From positions 103,120 to 167,119 of the forward strand of contig DATENU010000007.1 in NCBI GenBank assembly GCA_035274845.1: DNA of 64,000 nucleotides, given 5' to 3'. The DNA is from Chthoniobacterales bacterium (GTDB lineage Bacteria; Verrucomicrobiota; Verrucomicrobiia; Chthoniobacterales; UBA10450). Each line of letters starts with the position of its first letter. Within the stretch, counting starts at the first letter, position 1. The position numbers were made by a program, and so were the translations under genes. Positions 44,965 through 52,375 of the stretch are shown one piece after another. The notes below the pieces were generated by a model. That model was not told the origin of the DNA and ran no database searches. It saw nothing but the letters and a program-made list of their open reading frames with translations.

Positions 44965-45477
44965 ATGACGATCGCGATCAATGTTTCTCTCGTCTTGCTC
45001 GGTGCTGTCATCGCGGCAGTCACCGCTTTCGGGGAGACGCACTATCCTGGCTCGCGTCCGGCGCTGAGGCGTCTAAACGGTCGTGGTTGGACGATAGTGA
45101 CTGCTGTTGTTCTCGCGCTCATACTCGGCGTCGCGAAAGAGTATCTGGCCGACTATGAGCAAAGCGAACAACACCGACTGCTCACCGAGCTTCTCGCCAG
45201 CCGCGAAGCTGATCACAACCTGCTTACGCGTGTGCTCTCCGATGGCCTTCAGCTCGCAAAGGGACCGCAAACGCATATCGACGCGGCGTTGTTAAAAGAG
45301 TATCAGGACTTGCTAGCGCAACGACAAACATTGCTGCGTGAAGCAGAATACGAGGCCGGCGGATATGGAACTTCGCGACGGGCGGGGGTTGGCCCGGCTT
45401 ACAACAAGATTCAGCAACGTATTCACGACATTGACGAGCGAATAGCGAAAATCGTTCGTAAGATTGCCAGCGGTTGA
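44965..45477 (+). CDS. Small membrane protein with coiled-coil C-terminus
   Basis: The product is 170 residues. There are two membrane segments (about 4-22 and 42-60) separated by a short loop containing HYPGSRPALRR, then a charged helical cytoplasmic or periplasmic tail (YLADYEQSEQHRLLTELL; YNKIQQRIHDIDERIAKI). The architecture resembles the membrane/coiled-coil protein at 42469, but I see no clear sequence homology. Function is unknown. It is followed by a TonB C-terminal-like gene on the same strand. Confidence 0.6.
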   Translation: MTIAINVSLVLLGAVIAAVTAFGETHYPGSRPALRRLNGRGWTIVTAVVLALILGVAKEYLADYEQSEQHRLLTELLASREADHNLLTRVLSDGLQLAKGPQTHIDAALLKEYQDLLAQRQTLLREAEYEAGGYGTSRRAGVGPAYNKIQQRIHDIDERIAKIVRKIASG

Positions 45478-45622
45478 ATGGAACTCAAAAGGAACGCGTA
45501 TCGCCGACTGGATCGCGACCCACCCGAAGCCGAACCTGGATCCCCCTTGATCGATTCGCGCGAATCTGTGAATTCGGCAATTGATCTTGTCTATCGAACC
45601 ACTTTCAGGTTCCATAGCCGGC

Positions 45623-46030
45623 GTGCGTCCCCCAATCTTGATTATCGCCGTCAGTCTCTTTGCCGCAGATGTCGGAATGTCGGCGCCGCCGACTCCGGTG
45701 AAGGACGGACTCTCAACGAAGACGATTGTCCACCAGGTGGTGCCAGAATATCCCCCCGAAGCACGCCGTAGTCGAATAACCGGCTACGGGATTCTGTTTG
45801 GGCAAGTCGATGACAAGACTGGATTTGTTACGTCGGTTAGAATGGAGAAGAGCACCGGCAGCGCAATTTTAGACCAAGCCGCTCTCAACGCGTTTCGCCA
45901 GTGGCGTTTTAAGCCAGGAACCATTCGACAATTCCGAACGCCGATAATGTTCGAGGCGGGTGGCAGCCGTGAGCAGGCAATGGAAAGGATGCGTCGTCTA
46001 CAAGCGGCAGATGCTCAGCGTAAAAAATGA
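45623..46030 (+). CDS. Secreted TonB C-terminal-domain-like protein
   Basis: The most plausible start is GTG at 45623 (VRPPILIIAVSLFAADVG), which begins a signal-like helix; a TTG at 45581 is also in frame. About 135 residues. The core matches the TonB C-terminal fold: PEYPPEARRSRITGYGIL, then GQVDDKTGFVTSVRMEKSTGSAILDQAAL and FRQWRFKPG. It lacks the Pro/Lys-rich spacer and the SxxxH-containing transmembrane anchor of true TonB, so it is a short periplasmic stand-alone domain rather than an energy transducer. Its stop overlaps the next start in ATGA (46027-46030), so the two are translationally coupled. Confidence 0.75.
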   Translation: MRPPILIIAVSLFAADVGMSAPPTPVKDGLSTKTIVHQVVPEYPPEARRSRITGYGILFGQVDDKTGFVTSVRMEKSTGSAILDQAALNAFRQWRFKPGTIRQFRTPIMFEAGGSREQAMERMRRLQAADAQRKK

Positions 46031-46566
46031 AGACGAACATTATGTTGCGAACGGTTGGCGTTCTGACGGCTGTGGTTTTTCTTTTCGCTTCCGAAGTTAA
46101 CGCGGCGAAAACGCCGAGTTCCGCCAGTAACAGCCAGTTCAAGTTTCCAAACCGAGTCGGATTCTTCGTTCGGAAGGGCGTGAGAGCGGACCAGGCGGGC
46201 GATCCGATAGCGACGTACTGGGCAGGATCGCTGGCGGTTGCCACGGTTTATTATTATCGGACTCGTGGACACACGCTCGAGCGCGAGTATTCGAGTTGCA
46301 AGGGTGAGGTGAAAATGGTTTCACCCAGCGCCCGGCTCGTATCAGATACGACCTTCACCGCCTCGGGACGAAACGGAAAACGCGCGATCTTCGACATTCG
46401 AACGGGGCCTCTGGCGTTAGCAGGGCCGGCGAAATCGCAGCTCATCATTTTTCCTGCGGGCGATCGCTTCCTGAAATTCCGCGTCACCTATCCGGTCGCT
46501 CACCGCGAAAGAGCGGAACAGGAGATCAACGTTTTCCTGCGCTCTTTTCCCCAGCCGGGCAGTTAG
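46027..46566 (+). CDS. Secreted hypothetical protein
   Basis: The product is 179 residues with a signal peptide of about 26 residues (VLTAVVFLFASEVNAAK). The mature part is a mixed alpha/beta domain with FKFPNRVGFFVRKGV and LAVATVYYYRTRGHTLEREYSSCKGEV, and a terminal helix HRERAEQEINVFLRSF. I do not recognise a family. It is translationally coupled to the TonB-like gene by the ATGA overlap, suggesting a shared periplasmic function. Confidence 0.65.
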   Translation: MKTNIMLRTVGVLTAVVFLFASEVNAAKTPSSASNSQFKFPNRVGFFVRKGVRADQAGDPIATYWAGSLAVATVYYYRTRGHTLEREYSSCKGEVKMVSPSARLVSDTTFTASGRNGKRAIFDIRTGPLALAGPAKSQLIIFPAGDRFLKFRVTYPVAHRERAEQEINVFLRSFPQPGS

Positions 46567-46702
46567 AGGGGACGGAAAGGGGTCAGAGTGGGATTGCCCT
46601 GATTTGACGGACAGTGGGCTTAGGGTCAAAAACCCGAGGAGTCCACATGAAAACACAGATCAGCAAACCGTCTCTCTGATGACCCGCGACGGCATTTTTT
46701 GC

Positions 46703-46760
46703 TGGACACACCTCGAAGCGATCGCATAAAACGCTGACACCACATACCCCCCGATCCCCC
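46703..46760 (+). promoter_or_regulatory. Copy 2 of the four-copy promoter-like element
   Basis: TGGACA (46703-46708), 18 bases ending GATCGCA, TAAAAC (46727-46732), GCTGA, then runs of six and five C (46747-46760). It is preceded by GCATTTTTTGC. It continues to resemble copy 1 through CCCATCGCGCG and a GAAATTCAG-like block to about 46855. It points to the 63-residue membrane protein at 46930. The wider gap 46567-46929 contains no supported gene. Confidence 0.6.
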
Positions 46761-46929
46761 AAACGCCTCTTGTTTCCCATCGCGCGCAAAAGCTTTGTCC
46801 GTCGTGCCCGGCTTCATCGGCCGGTCAAGAAATTCAGTGGATTGCGCGGACAAGCTTCTTCGCGGGGGAGCGGACCGCGAAAACGAATTTTTCGTCTAAA
46901 TCATCAGATAGTCAGCGGCATCATTCCTT

Positions 46930-47121
46930 ATGAAAATCGTTAAGATCATTTTCGCGATATTGGCAGCGCTCTGGGCTCTCGCGCTTATCCCAAAGCTCAT
47001 CGCTGGCCTTTTCCAAGGCGGCGGCGCATTCGCGTTCAGTCATCTCATGGGCACCATTTTCGGAATCCTGATCGCGTCTGCCATCAGTATCGCACTCTTC
47101 CGAAGCGCCTTCAGGCAGTAG
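46930..47121 (+). CDS. 63-residue two-helix membrane protein
   Basis: MKIVKIIFAILAALWALALI starts the first hydrophobic helix. A Gly-rich turn (GLFQGGGAF) and a second helix (MGTIFGILIASAISIALF) follow. It has no further domains. The last codons and stop lie inside the first unit of an 86-base tandem duplication (47108-47193). Small size lowers certainty, but the clean hairpin topology and the promoter-like element upstream support it. Confidence 0.6.
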   Translation: MKIVKIIFAILAALWALALIPKLIAGLFQGGGAFAFSHLMGTIFGILIASAISIALFRSAFRQ

Positions 47122-47315
47122 GGGCCTGCAGAAACCTGCACGTTTTCCCCGGTCGCACTGCCGGCAAGCGGAGCGCTTGCCCTACAAATCTAGCCTTCAG
47201 GCAGTAGGGGCCTGCAGAAATCTGCGCGTTTTCCCCGGTCGCACTGCCGGCAAACGGCCTCCTTCGCTAAAGCTACGGCGTGCCAGGGAGCGCTTGCCCT
47301 GCAAATATCGCAAAG
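47108..47315. repeat. 86-base tandem duplication carrying REP half-units
   Basis: Unit 1 (47108-47193) starts CCTTCAGGCAGTAGGGG and ends with a GGCAAGCGGAGCGCTTGCC hairpin and TACAAATC. Unit 2 starts at 47194 and matches it for about 60 bases with two changes. Its palindrome is then interrupted by about 30 extra bases (47256-47287) before AGCGCTTGCCC resumes. The duplicated unit includes the stop codon of the small membrane protein gene. Confidence 0.75.
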
Positions 47316-47363
47316 TCGCTTTCCCACTTGCGTCCATTCGCGTGATTAGCGGGTACCTTCTGT

Positions 47364-47602
47364 CGTCCCTGCCGGGACTTTGACCTCGTGGCGTGCGCTA
47401 TTCCCAGCGCTAAAGCACTGGCTATTTTCATGCGAATCCAAACCTGGTAGATCGGGCGCTCCGCCGCGCGATCTCTTTCTTGCGGCTGCGCGACAGTCCA
47501 TTCTAATCGAGCGACGGAGCGCCCGATCCACCTCTTGCCCCCTTCCCCATCCCGCGCCATCCGCGCCATCCGCGCCATCCGCGTGATCCGCGGTTCATCC
47601 CC
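47364..47602. repeat. Composite palindrome cluster
   Basis: Hairpin GTCCC-tgcc-GGGAC (47364-47377) and palindrome CCAGCGCTAAAGCACTGG (about 47404-47421) form a pair that recurs at 52314-52375. Arms GGTAGATCGGGCGCTCCG (47446) and CGGAGCGCCCGATCCACC (to 47532) belong to the thrC-flanking family. Then 47560-47600 holds three tandem CATCCGCGC units and TGATCCGCGGTT. There is no gene between 47121 and 47700. Confidence 0.7.
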
Positions 47603-47634
47603 GGTTGTTCGAGCATCGCCGTGCATTTTTGCGC

Positions 47635-47697
47635 TCGACACTAATTCGACTGATCGCATATAATGCTGAGCAATCCTCACCCCTAACCTCCGCACCC
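47635..47697 (+). promoter_or_regulatory. Copy 3 of the four-copy promoter-like element
   Basis: TCGACA (47635-47640), 18 bases ending GATCGCA, perfect TATAAT (47659-47664), GCTGA, then a C-rich leader (CACCCCTAACC, GCACCCC). The ATG of the Asp-box propeller gene is at 47700, so this copy gives a short leader of about 30 bases and is the best evidence that the element is a real promoter. Confidence 0.65.
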
Positions 47698-47699
47698 CT

Positions 47700-50069
47700 A
47701 TGCCCCAAGCGATCTCCTTAGCTCACCGTGGGACCCCAAAAAGATGGGTCCTGGTCCTCTCACCAATTCTATTACTGACCCTTCTTTGTTGTTGTGGCGC
47801 GATCGCAAAGGCGCGCCGGGCGGACAAACGAGAAGTGAGTAAGGCAAATTCCATTGGATCCAACGCAGGACTCAGCAGCCAATGTTCTCATCAGGACCGC
47901 GACAGGGAAAAAGCCACGCAGATCCCCGATGAAGTTAGCGAAATCCGGAGCCGCTCCGGCGACGGGCCCGGAAGTGTATCCGCCAACGATTACCTGACTG
48001 CCGTGGCCGCAGTGCGTGCATTGCCGCCAAGCCCCCTTGGGCCAGGACGGGGATTCGTTTCCTCCCGCACGCCCTCGAACTGGAGCCTCGTCGCTCTGTC
48101 ACCGATCGCGAATGATTGGAGTGGCGGAGCCAGCTCGCGCATTGACGCCATCGCGGTCGACCCAACCAATGCGGACGTTGTTTTCGCGGGAAGCGAGGGA
48201 GGAATCTCCAGATCCACGGACGGAGGCGCGCATTGGAATTACGTCTCCGACACCATTGATTCGCAATCGATCAAATCCCTCGTGGTGGACCCATATAATC
48301 CCTCCATCGTTTATGCCGGGACAGGAACCCGCGACATATATGGCACGGGAATCTATTGGTCGATCGATGGGGGCGCGACATGGTCGCTACGGAGCGAAAT
48401 TGAGTTCTACGGCAAGACGGTCGCGAAGCTGGTCATCGATCCGGCCACGGCTGGCTCGACCACTTCGACAACCATGTACGCGAGTGTCATTAGCTACGTG
48501 AGCGCCTCGAACAACAGCCACAGCGTTTGGAAATCGACCAACAGCGGCCAGAGCTGGACGCAAATGAGGAGCGCGCCCGGTGTGCTTTATGGCGGCAACC
48601 ATGAGCGTTTCTACGATATCGTGCTCGATCCCGATAATTCCTCCAGCCTGTTTGTCACCGCGCCTGACGGAGTATTTAAATACGCCTATAGCGGCGGCAG
48701 ATTTGGCGGTTACGTGTGGACGAAGATCCACGATATCCCGAACGGGACCCTCCCGTCCTACCTGTCCTTCGCGCAATCCGTATTATACCTGGCCTACTCT
48801 GATGGGGACGCGGTCATCATCAAATCGACCAACAAAGGCGCCACCTGGAACGCTCCTCTGCCCTCGTCGGGAGCGGGGCTGAGCTGCTTTGGAGTGGACC
48901 CGGCGCATCCCGAGCGGATATTCGTGGGCAGCGCGCCGCTCCGATATACCCTGGATGGGGGCGCTCGCTGGCTCTCTCCCAGTACTGTCCACGTCGACCA
49001 GCATGCCATCGCCTTCTGTCCGACGAACGACCAGAGGAACTATCTGGGAAACGATGGGGGCCTCTACCGCGCCGATTACACCGGAGGCAGCTCCATAAGC
49101 TGGTCCCCGAAGAACGACAACCTTGTTGGTTCGCTGATGCGGGGAGTCTCCCTCAGCAGCGACGGCAGCATGGTCATGGGAAACCAGGACAACGGGACCC
49201 AGTTCCACGCGGCCACGACCCCCACCGCGACACCCACCCCGCTACCTTGGGCGATGCTACACGGTGGGGACGGGTACCAGCCGAAGATCGATCCGAACAA
49301 CGGGAACAAGCTCTATTACCAGAACTTCTCTTATGGGGTCGCACACGTGTGCGATATTGACTTTCAAGCAGTGGTCCGGGTGGTGAATGGTGTTCAGACT
49401 GATATTACGCCAACCGCAGCGTGCGGTGAGAAACCGCAAGGCTTTTCCGCGTTGTTCATCACTCCCAGCGACGCGGCCCGCGTGCTTGTCGGATTCAAGA
49501 ATGTTTACCGCAGCGCGGATTCGGGGGGCAGCTGGACGCGGATCGGCCCTAACGGGATCGATACCGATCCAGGCGGATCGGCTTTCGCTCTCGCCGAGGC
49601 GCCCAGCGATACCAATGTCATCTACGCCGTTTTTGATCGTTTGAGAGCTTTTGTAACTTCCAATGCGAACCTTGGGAGCGCGGCGACCTGGACCCAGGTG
49701 TTAAACGGCTATGAGGGGGTTGGGCTGATCTCCGGCATCACCGTTGATCCTACCGACCCGAACACGGCGTATATCGCTTCCGAGACCAATGTCTGGAAGA
49801 CGGTCAATCGAGGCGCGCATTGGGATCCTGTCGCATATGCCAACCTGATCTATCGCGATGTTGTGGTTGATCCCGCTAACCACCTTCAGGTTTTCGCCGG
49901 TGGCACGGCCGGCGTTTACGCCAGCACAGATGGAGGCGCCCACTGGGGAACATACGCCGGAATACCGTTCGGTTTGGAGGTGACGTCGCTTTCCCTTAAT
50001 GCCACGAGTCGCCGCCTGGCCGCGTCCACCTATGGGCGCGGCGTCTATGTGCTGGACCTCTCGCCGTAG
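47700..50069 (+). CDS. Secreted BNR/Asp-box beta-propeller protein (sortilin/GH74-like)
   Basis: The product is 789 residues. The N-terminus has a hydrophobic signal (WVLVLSPILLLTLLCCCGA). A lipoprotein-type cysteine cleavage at the CCC cluster is possible, which would make it an outer-membrane lipoprotein. Eight Asp-box-like turns are spread through the protein (STDGGAHW, SIDGGATW, STNSGQSW, STNKGATW, TLDGGARW, SADSGGSW, TVNRGAHW, STDGGAHW), with DPxNPxxVYAG strands typical of two-propeller Vps10/xyloglucanase-like folds. It ends YGRGVYVLDLSP, as many such proteins do, and does not carry the A/B tail. The catalytic Asp pair of GH74 cannot be assigned, so binding or structural function is as likely as hydrolysis. 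Confidence 0.85.
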   Translation: MPQAISLAHRGTPKRWVLVLSPILLLTLLCCCGAIAKARRADKREVSKANSIGSNAGLSSQCSHQDRDREKATQIPDEVSEIRSRSGDGPGSVSANDYLTAVAAVRALPPSPLGPGRGFVSSRTPSNWSLVALSPIANDWSGGASSRIDAIAVDPTNADVVFAGSEGGISRSTDGGAHWNYVSDTIDSQSIKSLVVDPYNPSIVYAGTGTRDIYGTGIYWSIDGGATWSLRSEIEFYGKTVAKLVIDPATAGSTTSTTMYASVISYVSASNNSHSVWKSTNSGQSWTQMRSAPGVLYGGNHERFYDIVLDPDNSSSLFVTAPDGVFKYAYSGGRFGGYVWTKIHDIPNGTLPSYLSFAQSVLYLAYSDGDAVIIKSTNKGATWNAPLPSSGAGLSCFGVDPAHPERIFVGSAPLRYTLDGGARWLSPSTVHVDQHAIAFCPTNDQRNYLGNDGGLYRADYTGGSSISWSPKNDNLVGSLMRGVSLSSDGSMVMGNQDNGTQFHAATTPTATPTPLPWAMLHGGDGYQPKIDPNNGNKLYYQNFSYGVAHVCDIDFQAVVRVVNGVQTDITPTAACGEKPQGFSALFITPSDAARVLVGFKNVYRSADSGGSWTRIGPNGIDTDPGGSAFALAEAPSDTNVIYAVFDRLRAFVTSNANLGSAATWTQVLNGYEGVGLISGITVDPTDPNTAYIASETNVWKTVNRGAHWDPVAYANLIYRDVVVDPANHLQVFAGGTAGVYASTDGGAHWGTYAGIPFGLEVTSLSLNATSRRLAASTYGRGVYVLDLSP

Positions 50070-50351
50070 GCGTCGTCCGCAAAATTTCGACGCTTCAATA
50101 GTTTGGCACGCGGGTGGATCGGGCGCTCCGCCGCGCGATCTCTTGTTGCGGCTTCACGACAATCGACGCTAATCGATCCCGCGATGGCGGGACTCGATCC
50201 ACTTTTTCCCCCTCCCCCATCCGCGGTTAGTTAATCCGACGATCTCCCTTCGGCACTGCCATCACAGTCATCGCACCGCTTGCCGTAATCTGGCTCCGGC
50301 AAGCGGTGCGCTTTCCCTACAAATCCAGCCGGCCACTTTAGCTGCAGGCGG
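50070..50351. repeat. Gap with palindromic repeats of three families
   Basis: Arms GGTGGATCGGGCGCTCCG (50113) and GGGACTCGATCCAC (to 50201) belong to the thrC-flanking family. ATCCGCGGTT (50220-50229) is a half-unit of the ACCGCGGAT family. GCAAGCGGTGCGC..CCCTACAAATC (50298-50325) is a diverged half of the TTGTAGGGC doublet. A weak GCGTCG/CGACGC hairpin follows the stop of the Asp-box gene. No gene is seen. Confidence 0.6.
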
Positions 50352-51323
50352 TTATTTTTTCTTCGGATGCGGAGGGGTGGGCAGATCGGAGTCCTCGTCC
50401 TTGTCCGACCATGGATTCCAGTGCGTGGGTTCCTTTTGGGTGGCACTGGTGAGTTTGCCGCCGAGCGTGATCGCCCAGATCTGCGCTTTGCCGTTGTTCT
50501 GCCCGGCGGCCGTCAGCTCGTAACCGCGCGGGTCGAACCCCTGGGGAGTTGACCAGCCGCGCCAATCGTTGCTACCCGCACTTTTCTGGAAGTTGTCAGT
50601 AAAGTCGTTGTTCTCGTCCTGACCGATGATGATTGCGCCGTTCATGCCTTCAACCGCCGCGATGTTGCGCAGCTTTGGCGCTTTGAGCCAGTTCGGCCCA
50701 TTCCAAACCCCCCATTTGCCGCCCGCCGTCTCCTGCCCCGCGCCCCAGAGCTGCCGCTTGTCGTCGAGAGCCCACACCGCCGAGCGCCCATCCTTCTGCT
50801 CGCACGCCGTGACCTCGATGAAGCGTGATTTTTCGGGCGTCTCAGGAAAATTGGCCCAGCCGCTAAAGTTGCCGGCCGGGAGGACTGAGTAAGAATAGGC
50901 AAGCACGCCATCTTCCAAAATAGCGAAGATGTACATGCCCTGGCCGCCGCCGCCGCGCACCGCAGCGATCTTCCTCGGCCTCTTGTTCCCCGGGACGCCG
51001 TTATAGTTGTGCTGCCACGGCGACCAGTTGCCGCCGGGCGAGGTCTGCCAACGCGCCCACATCTCGTACTTATAGTCGAGCGCCCAGAAATAGACGCGCC
51101 CGTCGGGGACAGTCTGGCAGGCGGCCAACTCGTAGATTCTCTTCGGCTCTTTGGGGTCGGTCCAGCCCACGCCTTTCCAGTCGCTCCAGCCGCCGCCGGG
51201 CGATCCCTGGTAGCAGGTGTAGAGCTTTCCCTTGAAATCGACGCCCCAGATTTGGGCGCCCCGATTGCCGCCCTGTTGCGCGGCCGTGAGTTTGTTTAGC
51301 TTGGGTGCGTTTTGCCAGGACAT
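50352..51323 (-). CDS. PLL/tectonin-like lectin beta-propeller without signal peptide
   Basis: The product is 323 residues from ATG at 51323 (MSWQNAPKLNKLTAAQQ), with GGAGAG 6 bases upstream. It is built of six repeats of about 50 residues, each with an LTA/IAA-type strand, an IWGVD/FWALD strand and a Trp-x-x-Trp turn (GGWSDW, GNWSPW, GNFSGW, GKWGVW, NDWRGW, THWNPW). This pattern is that of Photorhabdus-lectin-like and related fucose-binding propellers. No signal peptide or membrane segment is seen, so it is either cytoplasmic or released without the Sec route. The tail is Asp/Glu- then Pro/Lys-rich (SDLPTPPHPKKK). Sugar specificity cannot be told. Confidence 0.78.
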   Translation of the reverse strand: MSWQNAPKLNKLTAAQQGGNRGAQIWGVDFKGKLYTCYQGSPGGGWSDWKGVGWTDPKEPKRIYELAACQTVPDGRVYFWALDYKYEMWARWQTSPGGNWSPWQHNYNGVPGNKRPRKIAAVRGGGGQGMYIFAILEDGVLAYSYSVLPAGNFSGWANFPETPEKSRFIEVTACEQKDGRSAVWALDDKRQLWGAGQETAGGKWGVWNGPNWLKAPKLRNIAAVEGMNGAIIIGQDENNDFTDNFQKSAGSNDWRGWSTPQGFDPRGYELTAAGQNNGKAQIWAITLGGKLTSATQKEPTHWNPWSDKDEDSDLPTPPHPKKK

Positions 51324-51386
51324 GATGACTCTCCTTTTTTTGGATGCCCCCAGCGGAATGACAGAGCGCGAAGGCGTTAGTTATCT

Positions 51387-51463
51387 GGGGATTGGGGTTT
51401 GGGTTGGGGTTTTGGGGATCGGGGTTTGGGAGGTATTTATGCGATCGCGCTCCGCGGCGTCCA
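51387..51463 (-). promoter_or_regulatory. Copy 4 of the four-copy promoter-like element, with seven-tract G-quadruplex motif
   Basis: Read on the minus strand: TGGACG (51463-51458), 18 bases ending GATCGCA, TAAATA (51439-51434), then a C-rich leader. On the plus strand bases 51387-51430 read as seven runs of three or four G separated by 2-4 bases (GGGGATTGGGGTTTGGG and on). The element points into the lectin gene, giving a leader of about 100 bases. Confidence 0.65.
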
Positions 51464-51603
51464 GCAATAAATGCGAGCGCTTAATTTTCCGCCGATCTGA
51501 TCTTGCCGAATAATAAGGGGGCAGGCGTTAGTCACCTGGCCGCGGCCAGTCTGTCCGGCGGCGGACATGGCGAATGCGCCCGCAGAAGCATGAGGATTGT
51601 TTT

Positions 51604-51632
51604 TGACGTGTTGTTCTGGCTTAGTCAGAATC
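51604..51632 (+). promoter_or_regulatory. Candidate promoter TTGACG-N17-CAGAAT
   Basis: TTGACG (51604-51609), 17 bases, CAGAAT (51627-51632), 34 bases before the ATG at 51666, oriented into the secreted protein gene. Confidence 0.45.
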
Positions 51633-51665
51633 GAACGCGAAGCAAGAAACCTGGAGCACAAAACC

Positions 51666-52250
51666 ATGAAACAACTCCTCACGGTAGTTATCCTGGTCGC
51701 TTTTCTTCAGAGCAGCGTCGCTGCGTTGCCGGCCGTGCAGGGGCATACCCTGGCGGACAATAAGGTTATCCCCGCGCGGGTGTTGAAGAGATCCGTCAGT
51801 GCCAAATTCTACAAGAGTCTGTTAATCTCCCCAATTAAGGGATGGGTTGTCGTCCGCGCCAACCTGGCGGGCGCGCGGCTCTCCGGCATGAGATTGATCC
51901 ACTCCGAGCTTGATGGCGCTTATGATTCCCTCGCCCTTGAACGCGCGAAAGAAGTATTGATTGCCGGATACCGCGCGACCGAGCGGCCGAATCATACGCC
52001 CTCCGTCCTTCTCCATCTTATGATTTACGATATCGCCGATGGAACCATGGCCCTTTCTTTCGCTCACCTGGACGAGCCAGGCGGCGACCAGATGGAATAC
52101 TGGGGCTGTGCGCGGCTTGCGGTCCTGAAGAACGACGGCACGTGGACCGACGTCAAAGGACCTGAAAGTCTTGAGGGCAAAGGCTGGGCTGTCCGGAGTC
52201 CCGGCTGGAGAAATGAGGCCCGCGACGCGGTCCGTAGCTTTAACAATTAA
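51666..52250 (+). CDS. Secreted protein of an unrecognised two-member family (copy 1)
   Basis: The start is ATG at 51666 (MKQLLTVVILVAFLQSSVAAL), a clean signal peptide; the frame from 51597 adds an unlikely prefix. The product is 194 residues. It is homologous over its whole mature length to the gene at 58256: KFYKSLLISPIKGWVVVRA, then HSELDGAYDSLALERAK, then IADGTMALSFAHLDEPGGDQ with GCARLAVLKNDGTWT. The conserved acidic and aromatic residues (HSELDGAYDS, LDEPGGDQ) could form a binding site. No known family is recognised. It is probably periplasmic or extracellular. Confidence 0.78.
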   Translation: MKQLLTVVILVAFLQSSVAALPAVQGHTLADNKVIPARVLKRSVSAKFYKSLLISPIKGWVVVRANLAGARLSGMRLIHSELDGAYDSLALERAKEVLIAGYRATERPNHTPSVLLHLMIYDIADGTMALSFAHLDEPGGDQMEYWGCARLAVLKNDGTWTDVKGPESLEGKGWAVRSPGWRNEARDAVRSFNN

Positions 52251-52271
52251 CCGTGCACGCTCGATTCTTCT

Positions 52272-52375
52272 GCCGGCAAGCGGAGCGCTTGCTCTACCAC
52301 TCCAGCATCTTTCGTCCCCTCCGGGGACTCGCCCGGGTTGTTACGTTTACCCAGCGCTGAAGCGCTGAGCTATTA
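52272..52375. repeat. Palindrome cluster after the secreted-family gene
   Basis: GGCAAGCGGAGCGCTTGC (half of the TTGTAGGGC doublet) at 52275-52292, hairpin GTCCCC-tcc-GGGGAC at 52314-52328, and CCCAGCGCTGAAGCGCTG at 52350-52367. The last two repeat the pair at 47364-47427 with similar spacing. Confidence 0.7.

Noticed and set aside
45623..46030. Calling the gene tonB
   Set aside because: Only the C-terminal domain is present; the membrane anchor with its His motif and the Pro-rich spacer are missing, and no exbB/exbD is nearby.
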